From: Bradyrhizobium sp. SSBR45G
GTDB taxonomy: Bacteria; Pseudomonadota; Alphaproteobacteria; Rhizobiales; Xanthobacteraceae
DNA length: 64,000 nt
Direction of reading: 5' to 3'
Assembly: GCF_030159255.1 (NCBI RefSeq)
Contig: NZ_BSCT01000007.1
Location: 186,001 to 250,000, forward strand
Shown: positions 16,851 to 24,657 of the stretch, piece by piece
How the letters are laid out: every line of letters starts with the position of its first letter
Position numbering within the stretch: the first letter of the stretch is position 1
Notes under the pieces: generated by a model
The model's input: the letters and a program-made list of their open reading frames with translations, nothing else
What the model was told of the DNA's origin: nothing
Database searches by the model: none
Made by a program: the position numbers and the translations under genes

Positions 16851-17860
16851 CAGTAGTACTCGTCAATGATGATGATGCCAGACCCGCCGGGCCCGCCCGC
16901 TGCGGCAGCGGTGCCGCCGCCGGCCGCTCCGCCCGCTCCGGCAGTTCCGACCGAGTAGGAGTAGGACGCCGCGGGGGAAACGATCAGCTTATCGAGGCCA
17001 CCTGCACCAGAGCCGCCCGCACCGCCGGTGCCAGCAGATGTGTTGGCGCTGCCGCCTCCGCCTCCGCCCGTTCCGTAACCGGTGCCGGGACCACCACTTT
17101 GCCCCGGCCAGCCACCGGCGCCTCCGAATCCGAGCATGGATCCGCCACCCGGGGCGCCCTGGTAGACCGAGGAAGTCCCGCCGGCCCCCGGAGCTGGCAT
17201 GCTGTAGCCGCCTTGAATGTTGATGTCGCCCCCAGAGGCCGCGCCGCCGGATTGCCATGCGTTTCCCGCTCCGCCGCCGCCGGCCCCTCCCGCCGCCGTG
17301 AGTGAACCGAACACGGTCGCGGTCCCGCCACCGCCGGTGCCTCCGCTGGGACCCGTACCGCCACCGCCGCCGCCGCCACCCGCCCCGACCATCCGCACGA
17401 GGAGCGCTCTGCACCCGGCCTTGATCGTGTACGTGCCAGAGCCACTGGCAATGACCGTTCGCGTCCAACTGCCCGGCGTCGCAGCCGCCGCGATGTTGGC
17501 GCGCGCCTGCGACTGCTGCGTCGTGGTGAAGGCGTTGGCTTCCTCGATCGAGATCAGATCCTCCTTGAGCGCAACGATCGCAACCTGCGGCGCCGCAGAG
17601 AAGTTGATCTTCGCCGTCGTCCCCGCCGACGTGAACAGGATCGTCGTCCGCGCCAGCGTGCCCGTTGACGACGTATAGGCTCCCTCGCCAATCTCCCATT
17701 GCGTCAGATCGGCGCTCTCGGCCCTGTATTTGTAGAGCCGGCCAGTCACGGCGCCAGCCGCAGCCGGGCTCTGATAGCCCTGGACGGCGGCGGCATAGGT
17801 CCAGTCCGTCGTGCCGCCAGCGCTGGGCAAGAACCTGCAGATGTCGAGAAATGCTGCCAT
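16850..17860 (-). CDS. Glycine-rich phage spike/adhesin-like protein
   Basis: 336 residues. The first 120 form an attachment region (DICRFLPSAGGTTDWTYAAAVQGYQSPAAAG, TTQQSQARANIAAA), followed by a beta strand pair, then about 170 residues dominated by Gly with dispersed Ala, Ser and Thr (GAGGGGGGGGTGPSGGTGG and similar). It closes with a hydrophobic cap, GGSGIIIIDEYY. Glycine-rich stretches of this kind form polyglycine-II bundles in phage adhesins such as S16 gp38, where loops bind the receptor. Short Gly-rich runs may vary between relatives. A host-recognition role is inferred. Confidence 0.7.
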   Translation of the reverse strand: MAAFLDICRFLPSAGGTTDWTYAAAVQGYQSPAAAGAVTGRLYKYRAESADLTQWEIGEGAYTSSTGTLARTTILFTSAGTTAKINFSAAPQVAIVALKEDLISIEEANAFTTTQQSQARANIAAAATPGSWTRTVIASGSGTYTIKAGCRALLVRMVGAGGGGGGGGTGPSGGTGGGGTATVFGSLTAAGGAGGGGAGNAWQSGGAASGGDINIQGGYSMPAPGAGGTSSVYQGAPGGGSMLGFGGAGGWPGQSGGPGTGYGTGGGGGGSANTSAGTGGAGGSGAGGLDKLIVSPAASYSYSVGTAGAGGAAGGGTAAAAGGPGGSGIIIIDEYY

Positions 17861-17861
17861 G

Positions 17862-18293
17862 TCAGGTGATCGTCAGGATGCCGTTGACCTGGTCGAGATC
17901 GACCGTGAACGTGTTGCCATTGGTCAGCGTGACCGACGTGCCGTAGTCCCACCAGCCGATCAGCGGCTTGGTCGCCGAGGTCGCGTTGTAGAGCACCGCA
18001 TATTGGAACGGTCCGATCGATCCGCCGGCCGCCGTCCAGGACGGATCGCTGCCGGCGATGAAACGGAAGGTGCCCGCGGTCTGCCCGCCGGTAATGGTCC
18101 CGATCGAGACCCCGCCTGCGGTGTAGCCGTTCGCCGTCGCGAGGTCGGCCGGCGTGTTGTAGACCGTGTTGGTCGCGACGGGCGCCGTGTTGGTGAGATA
18201 GATCCTGTAGACATGCGACGTTCCGGTCAGCATGTCGTGGAGGGCATGCGCAACGTCCTGAACGAAGCAGTTGAACTTGTTGAAAGCAGCCAT
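17862..18293 (-). CDS. Phage structural protein
   Basis: 143 residues: MAAFNKFNCFVQDVAHALHDM, then a Thr/Asn/Gly-rich beta domain (HVYRIYLTNTAPVATNTVYNTPADL, GPFQYAVLYNATSATKPLIGWWDYG, NGNTFTVDLDQVNGILTI). Proteins of this size and pattern recur in rhizobial phage clusters just before tail spikes and are usually annotated as hypothetical structural proteins. It is separated from the glycine-rich spike gene by 1 bp, so the two may be translated together and their products may interact. Confidence 0.65.
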   Translation of the reverse strand: MAAFNKFNCFVQDVAHALHDMLTGTSHVYRIYLTNTAPVATNTVYNTPADLATANGYTAGGVSIGTITGGQTAGTFRFIAGSDPSWTAAGGSIGPFQYAVLYNATSATKPLIGWWDYGTSVTLTNGNTFTVDLDQVNGILTIT

Positions 18294-18317
18294 GTGATCC
18301 TGTCCCTGTGCGACGTC

Positions 18318-18971
18318 TCAGACGACCTGGCCGGACAGCCGCATCGTCATCGGGCCGGCATTGAAGGTCGATGTCAGGCCGAGCATGTTGAGGTCGGCGA
18401 GCGCGCTGGTAAAGCCGAGCGCCCAGGTCTGGATGCGCCCGTCCTCCTTGAGATACGGCGCCGATTCCAGCAGCGCGCCGTACAGATAGAGATCCGGCGC
18501 GAGCGCGAGCAGCCAGTTCGTGTCGTTCGAGGCCAGCGGCGGAATGGTTCGCCGATAGACCATCTCGATCGTGTAGGCGGCGTCCGGACGCGGCGCGAGC
18601 TCGATCTGATCACCGAACAGCGAGAAGTAGCGCGGCTGCCCCGCGACGTCCGAGACGCGGAAACGATACTCGTCGAGCTGGACGCCCGACCTGAACTCCA
18701 GCGGCGGCTGGCCGCGGACACTGGTCAGCCGGATTCGCCGCATCGACTGGAAATCCGACGGCAGAGCGACGAACTCCGGCTCGGACGAGCCGAGATCGAC
18801 GACTGCGATCGCGCGCTGCTCCATCTGCCGGACAAACAGCTGCCGGTTGAACTTGGCTTCGGCGAGCTGGATGAAGCTCGGAATCCGCGCCAGCAGCGTG
18901 ACGTCCTGGTCGCGCGCCAGATATTCCGACACGGCAGCTTGCAGCGCTGCATAGTTCGAGATCAGCGACAT
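18318..18971 (-). CDS. Phage head-tail adaptor-like protein
   Basis: 217 residues from MSLISNYAALQAAVSEYL. The sequence DVTLLARIPSFIQLAEAKFNRQLFVRQMEQRAI, then LPSDFQSMRRIRLT, GDQIELAPRPDAAYTIEMVYRRTIPPL and WLLALAPDLYLYGALLESAPYL, matches the pattern of gp4/SU10-type adaptor proteins that bind beneath the portal ring. The start lies within the end of the upstream gene (10-bp overlap). It is located downstream of the capsid gene and upstream of spike genes, as expected for a neck component of a short-tailed phage. Confidence 0.75.
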   Translation of the reverse strand: MSLISNYAALQAAVSEYLARDQDVTLLARIPSFIQLAEAKFNRQLFVRQMEQRAIAVVDLGSSEPEFVALPSDFQSMRRIRLTSVRGQPPLEFRSGVQLDEYRFRVSDVAGQPRYFSLFGDQIELAPRPDAAYTIEMVYRRTIPPLASNDTNWLLALAPDLYLYGALLESAPYLKEDGRIQTWALGFTSALADLNMLGLTSTFNAGPMTMRLSGQVV

Positions 18972-19297
18972 GACGGCGCGGCCCTCCATCCCGTCTGCGG
19001 AGCGGCCTTGTCCGTGCGCAGATAGGCCCAATCCGGATCGCTCAGCTTCTGCTGCACGATCGCGTCAAACTCCGGTGTGAACAGGCGAAGCCGGGTGTTG
19101 CCCCTGGCGTATTCCTCGTTCAGCCATTTGACGTAGATGACGTTGGGAATGCGTGCGACGTGGCGCCCCCAGTCGCTATGCTGCTCCTCGCGCCGCGCGT
19201 CGCTGTTCCAGTCCAGGATCGGCGCGACATCCTGGACATGCTCGATCACGAGGCGCGTGCCGTCTTGGTCGAGATGCGGTCGAATGCTCAGCCCCAT
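18962..19297 (-). CDS. Phage structural/assembly protein, unknown
   Basis: 111 residues from MGLSIRPHLDQDGTRLVIEHVQDVAPILDWNSDAR. The middle contains HSDWGRHVARIPNVIYVKWLNEEYARGN and the end an acidic helix (TPEFDAIVQQKLSDPDWAYLRT). This type of short protein is frequent next to adaptor genes in alphaproteobacterial podoviruses. The ATG overlaps the preceding stop as TGATG. No function can be assigned with confidence. Confidence 0.6.
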   Translation of the reverse strand: MGLSIRPHLDQDGTRLVIEHVQDVAPILDWNSDARREEQHSDWGRHVARIPNVIYVKWLNEEYARGNTRLRLFTPEFDAIVQQKLSDPDWAYLRTDKAAPQTGWRAAPSCR

Positions 19298-19608
19298 CAC
19301 GACAGCTCCGTGATCCACAGCGTGCCGGCAGTTGCCGTGACCAGGCCGTTGCTGGCGGCCTTGATGGCCGCGATGTTTTGACCCGGCGTGACGGTGACGT
19401 ATTCGACCGTATTGGCCGGGAGAAACACATCGGCCGTGGTCGCGGTCTGCGCGCCGTCGCCGATCCGGTAGCAGCACGCCGAGCTGGCGGCGAGCCGTAG
19501 CTGGAATGTCCCCGGCCCGAACCTGTTGGTCGCACCGACGCTGCCGTCATAGGCGACGGTCTGCGTGCTGCCGATCCGGGATGAGGGTTGCTTCGGGAAG
19601 AACGACAT
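19297..19608 (-). CDS. Small beta-rich phage structural protein
   Basis: 103 residues, MSFFPKQPSSRIGSTQTVAYDGSVGATNRFGPGTFQ, with alternating strands (VFLPANTVEYVTVTPGQNIAAIKAASNGLVTATAGTLWITELS in parts). The compact, Thr/Ala/Gly-rich beta composition suits a head-decoration or fibre-base protein. It directly follows another small beta-rich gene with a 1-bp gap and overlaps the next gene by one base, indicating coupled translation. Confidence 0.6.
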   Translation of the reverse strand: MSFFPKQPSSRIGSTQTVAYDGSVGATNRFGPGTFQLRLAASSACCYRIGDGAQTATTADVFLPANTVEYVTVTPGQNIAAIKAASNGLVTATAGTLWITELS

Positions 19609-19609
19609 C

Positions 19610-19972
19610 TCAGGCTCCTCTCACTGACAGCGAGAAATGCATCGGCACCGCCGCGCCGGATGCACCGGACGGCGTCAGTGCGATCACGTCGTCCTCATTG
19701 AGATAGACCGGTGATGCCGGGACGACGGAGAACAGCTGTCCTGCCGCGGAGCCCGATTGCGGAACGGCGAAGCTCGCGACCGGCGCGGCGTTCACCGTCA
19801 CGGTGATGGTGCCGTCGGCCGTGGTGATGGCGCCGCCGAGAATGCCGGTGACCTTGAGCAGACGGCTACGGAAGGGCGCACGGGCATAGGCGGCGACGGG
19901 GCTGGCGCCGCAGGATGGCGTATAGGCCGTCAGATCGGCGGTGTTCAGCGTACGAGTGCCGGGAAGCGGCAT
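19610..19972 (-). CDS. Small beta-rich phage structural protein
   Basis: 120 residues, MPLPGTRTLNTADLTAYTPSCGASPVAAYARAP, then beta strands (SRLLKVTGILGGAITTADGTITVTVNAAPVASF, LFSVVPASPVYLNEDDVIALTPSGAS). Such immunoglobulin-like small proteins next to the capsid gene often decorate the capsid surface. It is the first gene after the terminator that follows the major capsid gene, so its expression relative to the capsid may be lowered by that hairpin. Confidence 0.6.
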   Translation of the reverse strand: MPLPGTRTLNTADLTAYTPSCGASPVAAYARAPFRSRLLKVTGILGGAITTADGTITVTVNAAPVASFAVPQSGSAAGQLFSVVPASPVYLNEDDVIALTPSGASGAAVPMHFSLSVRGA

Positions 19973-19983
19973 AGATGAACCTC

Positions 19984-20011
19984 CAAAAGAAAAGGCGGCC
20001 CGAGGGCCGCC
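19984..20011 (-). terminator. Intrinsic terminator after the major capsid gene
   Basis: An 8-bp stem (GGCGGCCC/GGGCCGCC) with a 2-nt loop, followed on the minus strand by TTTTCTTTTG. It lies 28 bp after the capsid stop, a common place for partial termination that raises capsid mRNA relative to downstream genes. Confidence 0.75.
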
Positions 20012-20038
20012 TAAAGGTCAGGGTGATGATCGGGCGAA

Positions 20039-21001
20039 CTATGCGGTGGTGTTGTCGAAGATGCCGCCACTGGCCTTCTCGTTGCGCGCGACCAGCGCGT
20101 ATTCGGCCAGGATCTGGCGCCGGTCGGAATCACCGGTCTTGGCGAGCGGGATCGAGATCATGTTGCGGCCATTGAGATAGGCCACCGCCCACTTGTCCAT
20201 CTCGAGCACCAGCACGTCGCGCGCACGCTGGAAGCGGCTGGCGACGACCTTGAGCTTGCCGAAATCGGATTCGTAGGCATCGACGGACGCGACGATCTTC
20301 TTCGACTTGGCCTCCTCGATCGCGGTCGAGCGGCCCGTGAAGGTCGAGAACACCTGCTTGTTGAAGGCGCCGGTCAGGATCGTGCCGGGCTTGCCGCCAT
20401 TGATCCAGATCGCCGACAGCACCGTCTTCAGCCGCGCCTCGGTGAAGGCGACCTGGGTGCCATCCGTGCGCGTGCCCGTGCCGTCGGCGGCGGTGGGATC
20501 GGCGGCGCCGCCGGCCGTGCCCTTCGCCGTGTTGGAGACGATCCACGACAGGATCGAGGCCGTCTTGCGCGGCGTCGTCGTGTTGCCGACGAGCTTGGCC
20601 TGGTTGGTGCCGCACAGGATGGTCTCGAGATCCCGCTTCAGCTCGAGGCCCTTCAGCATCTCCTGATAGGCGAGCTCATTGTCGCGGCCGGCATGGTCGA
20701 CCGCCTGCTGGGTGCCGGAGACGCGCGCGACCTTGTAGGAGATCTGGCACTGGTTGCCGAGACGGACAGTGGGCGTGGTCACGTTGGTGTTGGGGTCGTC
20801 GCCTTCGAGCTGGGCATTGGTGCCGTCGGCTGGCGCCAGCGCCTGGGTCTGCCATTCGTGGTTGACGGCGGTCGCCTTCTCCTTGTCGACGCCGCTCATG
20901 AACGGCGTATCGACCGGATCGATGCGATAGATCATGTCGCTGAGGTCTTCGCGATTGCCGACCGCCTGGTAGGTGACGAAAGTGGACGTGGGTGTGGTCA
21001 T
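20039..21001 (-). CDS. Phage major capsid protein, SU10/DUF5309 type
   Basis: 320 residues. The N-terminus MTTPTSTFVTYQAVGNREDLSDMIYRIDPVDTPFMSG, then WQTQALAPADGTNAQLEGDD and NQCQISYKVARVSGTQQAVDHAG, is characteristic of the DUF5309/SU10-like HK97-fold capsid family. The C-terminal half includes TILTGAFNKQVFSTFTGRS, DFGKLKVVASRFQRARDVLVLEMDKWAVAYL and ARNEKASGGIFDNTT. It forms the icosahedral head. An AAGGAT site precedes the ATG at 21001. It is followed by an intrinsic terminator and preceded by a 660-bp stretch without phage structural genes, which is unusual because a scaffold gene is expected there. Confidence 0.9.
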   Translation of the reverse strand: MTTPTSTFVTYQAVGNREDLSDMIYRIDPVDTPFMSGVDKEKATAVNHEWQTQALAPADGTNAQLEGDDPNTNVTTPTVRLGNQCQISYKVARVSGTQQAVDHAGRDNELAYQEMLKGLELKRDLETILCGTNQAKLVGNTTTPRKTASILSWIVSNTAKGTAGGAADPTAADGTGTRTDGTQVAFTEARLKTVLSAIWINGGKPGTILTGAFNKQVFSTFTGRSTAIEEAKSKKIVASVDAYESDFGKLKVVASRFQRARDVLVLEMDKWAVAYLNGRNMISIPLAKTGDSDRRQILAEYALVARNEKASGGIFDNTTA

Positions 21002-21365
21002 CGATGATCCTTGATGTCATTGGCTTGGCGCGGAGCGGTCATCGATCGCATCGCCCGCAAGCGGACGTCGCGAGCGCGGACACGTTGCCTGCCGTTGCGC
21101 AGAACTGCAGATGGACGAAGTCGTTCAGATCCCGCCGTCGCGATGGCGCGAGAGGTCAGTCTCGGTTCGGCTCATGCGGGACGTCGATGCCGTGGCGCCC
21201 GGGCGGACCGGGGTCGGCGGAGTTGAGCCCTCGTGCTCCTGCCACGGCGCTGAGCAGCGCGGCGAGATCACCTCGATACGCACACGATCTCGGATCGAGA
21301 ACGTATCCAGGATCGATGAAATCTCGGATCAAGAGGGCAGCGTGGCGCAAGTCAATTCCTGCGCT

Positions 21366-21401
21366 CAAGAAAAAGCCCGCGACGAACGATCCGTCACGGG
21401 C
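21366..21401 (-). terminator. Intrinsic terminator, minus strand
   Basis: A stem of GCCCG plus GACG paired with CGTC plus CGGGC, with one internal mismatch and a 7-nt loop, followed on the minus strand by TTTTTCTTG. It lies about 50 bp downstream of a TTGACA-type promoter-like repeat read in the same direction. Confidence 0.7.
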
Positions 21402-21435
21402 CTCTTCTGATTTTCTGATGATGCCTTTATCAGGG

Positions 21436-21455
21436 TGATTTGCCCGACGTGTCAA
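21436..21455 (-). repeat. 20-bp promoter-like repeat, copy 1
   Basis: On the minus strand this reads TTGACACGTCGGGCAAATCA. The first six bases are a perfect -35 hexamer; 17 nt later lies TGATAA as a possible -10. The identical 20-mer occurs at 30829-30848 and 30986-31005. Confidence 0.7.
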
Positions 21456-21661
21456 TGGGTGATTGCTGTCGCTCGCTGCGGATCGACGGACGTCGTCTGA
21501 ACGAAGCAGCCATTCGACCAGCCGACCAATAAACCGTCGTCGATCCCCGGTCCAATCCGCAGACGCGGGAATCGCGGAGACTGCATGGTTGGATTCATCC
21601 AATAGCCCTTCAAATAAACGACTGAAATTCAGGAGGACAGTCGTCTCAGCAATTACCGCGA

Positions 21662-22102
21662 TCACTGACCCGCTCGTCGAAGGACGAGCCTGGCCATGCC
21701 GTGGAATGACACCGTGATCAAAGTCGACACGAGCGTGGTCGATGCCAGCAATAGACCCATGCGTATGCCGCCTCCGAAACCACTTCCGAGGGAAAACAGC
21801 AACGTCATGACCGCGCCGAAGATGGCCGTCGCGCAGACGATTTCGACAACGGTCCGAGATACGGGATGTCGTGTCATGAATGGCCAGGGAAGCAAGGCCG
21901 CAAGCCTCGATCCCATGATCAGGAACATCACAGTCAAAACCGCCATCGCGGCGGCAACAATTGAGAAGTAGATGACCGGCTCGATCCCCTCCATGATGAT
22001 CATGCCGAGCGACACAAGGACAGCGCCACCGTACAGCAGCAGAAACTTGAAAATGGCGTCGACGATGAAGACGGCATACCACCGTTTTATGAGGCCGCTC
22101 AT
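21662..22102 (-). CDS. Four-helix integral membrane protein, unknown
   Basis: 146 residues. Four hydrophobic segments are visible: about 8-36 (AVFIVDAIFKFLLLYGGAVLVSLGMIIM), 43-70 (VIYFSIVAAAMAVLTVMFLIMGSRLAALLPW), 84-108 (VEIVCATAIFGAVMTLLFSLGSGFGGG) and 113-135 (MGLLLASTTLVSTLITVSFHGMARL). No catalytic motif is seen. It sits between the portal and capsid genes, where no structural role is expected, and resembles the small membrane proteins in the other two inserts. A longer overlapping frame on the same strand has poor composition and was discarded. Confidence 0.65.
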   Translation of the reverse strand: MSGLIKRWYAVFIVDAIFKFLLLYGGAVLVSLGMIIMEGIEPVIYFSIVAAAMAVLTVMFLIMGSRLAALLPWPFMTRHPVSRTVVEIVCATAIFGAVMTLLFSLGSGFGGGIRMGLLLASTTLVSTLITVSFHGMARLVLRRAGQ

Positions 22103-22273
22103 GAGACAATCTCCCTTGCGAGACTTGGAAGCATGGCTCTCTCTCTCGGCTGTGACAGACGACCACGCAGCTCGCCCCGGCGGCCACTGTACCCGGGATC
22201 ATCGCCAAAGCGACCGGCCGGTGGGCCATCGGGACAATGTCGGATCGAAGGTGCATGCGTCATCCCCCCTGCT

Positions 22274-22456
22274 TCACCCGGCGAGCTTGCCCGTCGGGTG
22301 CAGTACGTCGCCATGACAGCAATCGACAGCGCGATGATAGGCCTCGGGGTTCGGCTCGACCTGCTGGGCGATCAGACGGTGGGGGACAGCGACAATGAGC
22401 AGGACAAGGCCTGCGAACAGCCCGCTGCTTACGAGTCGCGTCAGGTTTCGCCACAT
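22274..22456 (-). CDS. Small putative secreted protein
   Basis: 60 residues: MWRNLTRLVSSGLFAGLVLLIVAVPHRLIAQQVEPNPEAYHRAVDCCHGDVLHPTGKLAG in short blocks gives a signal-peptide-like N-terminus (about 1-30, LIAQQ cleavage region) and a short mature part with a Cys pair (DCCHGD). The ribosome-binding site is weak, and the start could be the ATG/GTG region at 22489. It lies upstream of the four-helix membrane protein within the insert between portal and capsid. It is listed because the hydrophobic segment is clear; it may not be real. Confidence 0.35.
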   Translation of the reverse strand: MWRNLTRLVSSGLFAGLVLLIVAVPHRLIAQQVEPNPEAYHRAVDCCHGDVLHPTGKLAG

Positions 22457-22649
22457 ACAACACCACGATCGAATGTTCGGCAGCGACACGGCAGGGAAGA
22501 TCGAAATCCGCGGCCAGCATCAGGACGGACCGATGCACTTTTTCGTACGACCGCCGACTGGGCCGTCCGCTCCCCCGAACGATCGACAATGGGAAGCATA
22601 TAGAACAAAAAGCGAACTCGTCAATGGCGCCTGCTCGCGGGGGGGCCGG

Positions 22650-22949
22650 TCAAAGCACGCCGAACCGCTTCCTGCGCTCCGCCGTCTGAGCCAGCTCCTT
22701 CAGCTCGGCCTGCGCCAGCTTGCCGTTGGCAAGGATGGCGCCGAGATGATCACGCACCTTGCCGACGATGTTGATGGCGAGGAAGAGTTTCTCGCGGCCG
22801 GCGACGTCGTCGATCAGCGTCTGGCGCCAGGCCGAGCTGTAGCTCGCCTCGAGCGCATCGAATGCGCCTGCGAGCAGTTCGTCGTCGAGCAGCGACTTGG
22901 CGCGCAGGCCACGCGCCGCCGTCTGTTGCAGGATGCTTTCGTCAGTCAT
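22650..22949 (-). CDS. Small phage protein next to the portal
   Basis: 99 residues from MTDESILQQTAARGLRAKSLLDDELLAGAFDALEASYSSAWRQT, all helical (VAGREKLFLAINIVGKVRDHLGAILANGKLAQAELKEL). The start overlaps the end of the portal C-terminal gene by 8 bp. Small helical proteins following the portal are common in this phage group, with no assigned function. Confidence 0.65.
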   Translation of the reverse strand: MTDESILQQTAARGLRAKSLLDDELLAGAFDALEASYSSAWRQTLIDDVAGREKLFLAINIVGKVRDHLGAILANGKLAQAELKELAQTAERRKRFGVL

Positions 22950-24606
22950 TGCGGCGCTCCATCTGCCCATGCGCTTCGCGATCGATGTGAGCTGCGGCGG
23001 CTGCGAGACCGACCGCCGCTTCCGCGATCTTCATCTCGTGAGCCGTCTGCGCCTGCTCCCGCTTGTGCGCCGCCTCGACCGTCTTGAGATGCGCGTCGAG
23101 CAGCGCGATCTTCGCGTCGAGACCAGACTTGATCTTCGCCAGCTCGATCTCGGCCTGCATCTTGACCTGCTGATGAATGAGGTCGTTGTGCGCCTGCTGC
23201 TGCGCCAGTTGCGCCTTGTGCGCGGCGATCGCGTGCTCGGTCTGCATTCGCGCCTGCACGGCGATCAGCTTCGGATCGGGCGGCGGCTGCGGCGCCGCCG
23301 GCGGCGGGTGCAGCAGCCGTCCGCTCTGTGGATCCACGGCGGTCGGATCGCTGAAGAACCGGCCGGGATTCTTGTGCCCCATGATCCGCGTCAGCTCGGC
23401 CGCCGTGTTGTAGAGCTCGCGGTCGCCGACCAGGTTCACCTTGCCAGCCATCACCAGCTCCTTCTGCACGTTGGCGATCGCCATGGTCTGCGCGAATTGC
23501 TGCGCCTTGCCGCCGGAGCCGAGCCCGACCTCGATCGTCATGTCGTCGCGCGTCTTCCAGCTGCGCGGATCGACCTGGACCCAGGCATTGCGCAGCCGCA
23601 CCGTCTGGCGTTGCTGGCCATGCTTGCGGATGGTCGCATGCAGCAGGCCGAACATGTCGCGCACGCCCTCGGCCATGATCCGCGCGATCAGCTTGATGCG
23701 CATCTGCGAGGCCGAGAACACCTGTGCCACCGCCGTTGCCGACTGGTTCTGCAGCGCATTGGCGTCGATGCCCTGCGCCTGCTTCGACAGCCCCGAGCGG
23801 CTCTCGAGCTCGGCGTCGATGTATTGCAGCATCGGATAGATCGAGCTCGTGATGTCCGGGACCACCTGCCAGTTCAGCCCGCCGGCCGTCTTGGTGCGCA
23901 CGACGCCGCCGGGACGCGAGACCAGGAGATCATCGAGCGTGTTGGGCCCGGCATTCGCCTCGGCCACCTCGACGCGCGGATTGTTGTGCAGATAGAGATT
24001 GTCCAGCGCACCGCGCTTCAGCGCTGTCTTCTCGCGCTGCAGCGGCATCACCAGATCGGCGATCGAGCGGCCGAAGAAGCGGTGCGTCATCGGCACCGGC
24101 GTGGTGGCCGCAAACGGAATCGCGTCGAACGGCGTGATGCAGTCCTCACCATCCTTGCGCAGGATCTCGCTCTGGTCGCCGCCGGTGATGATCTGGTACA
24201 GGCAGGGCCTGCCCTCGCCTTCGTAGTCCATCCGCACATAGTGCTCGGTGATGCGCACCAGCCTGGTGCCGGCATTCGCGGCGCTCGACGATGCCCGCGA
24301 ATGCTCGTCGGCCGTGTCGCGCGCGAGCGTCTCGGCCGTCGTTGTTCCCGTATCGTCGCCAAGCGACCTGATCTGCGCGGCGTCGAAGCCCTCGGCGATC
24401 AGCTGCGCCTCGGTCTTGGTGACGATGTCGTGGAAACAGTAGTTGCAGTCGCGGATCGTGCGCGCACCGCGCTCGATGCCGAACTCCTCGGGCGGCACGC
24501 CCATCACCCGGGCCTGCGCGAATTTTCGCGTGGTGACGATGGTGACGTCGTGCGTGATCGGCGCCGGCGCCGGTTGCAGCGGCGCCAGTGGCAAGCTCAT
24601 GCTCAT
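22942..24606 (-). CDS. Phage portal protein, C-terminal part (split gene)
   Basis: 554 residues. The sequence THDVTIVTTRKFAQARVMGVPPEEFGIERGARTIRDCNYC, then RVRITEHYVRMDYEGEGRP-type blocks, CITPFDAIPFAATTPVPMTHRFFGRSIADLVMPLQREKTALKRGALDNLYLHNN and a long Gln/Ala-rich C-terminal helix region, match the middle and end of P22/SU10-like portal proteins. The N-terminal part is encoded separately at 26171-26761. The portal ring is the DNA gate of the capsid. An ATG at 24606 with a weak GAGAG site could allow independent translation. The reading frame is the same as that of the inserted gene ending at 24658, 17 sense codons upstream. Confidence 0.85.
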   Translation of the reverse strand: MSMSLPLAPLQPAPAPITHDVTIVTTRKFAQARVMGVPPEEFGIERGARTIRDCNYCFHDIVTKTEAQLIAEGFDAAQIRSLGDDTGTTTAETLARDTADEHSRASSSAANAGTRLVRITEHYVRMDYEGEGRPCLYQIITGGDQSEILRKDGEDCITPFDAIPFAATTPVPMTHRFFGRSIADLVMPLQREKTALKRGALDNLYLHNNPRVEVAEANAGPNTLDDLLVSRPGGVVRTKTAGGLNWQVVPDITSSIYPMLQYIDAELESRSGLSKQAQGIDANALQNQSATAVAQVFSASQMRIKLIARIMAEGVRDMFGLLHATIRKHGQQRQTVRLRNAWVQVDPRSWKTRDDMTIEVGLGSGGKAQQFAQTMAIANVQKELVMAGKVNLVGDRELYNTAAELTRIMGHKNPGRFFSDPTAVDPQSGRLLHPPPAAPQPPPDPKLIAVQARMQTEHAIAAHKAQLAQQQAHNDLIHQQVKMQAEIELAKIKSGLDAKIALLDAHLKTVEAAHKREQAQTAHEMKIAEAAVGLAAAAAHIDREAHGQMERRND

Positions 24607-24657
24607 GAATGGACTCTCGCAGGATGGAATGGAAACGACGCGCGCGAGCTGAAGCGA

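Larger units (their letters stand above)
21002..21661. other. Gap upstream of the capsid gene
   Basis: About 660 bp without a convincing gene. It contains a minus-strand terminator-like hairpin (21366-21401) and a 20-bp repeated promoter-like element (21436-21455), both also found near the right end of the prophage. No scaffold or protease gene is recognisable here. Confidence 0.55.

Noticed and set aside
21156..22256. Minus-strand frame of 366 codons overlapping the four-helix membrane protein
   Set aside because: Low-quality composition; the overlapping 146-residue frame gives four clean membrane helices and is preferred.
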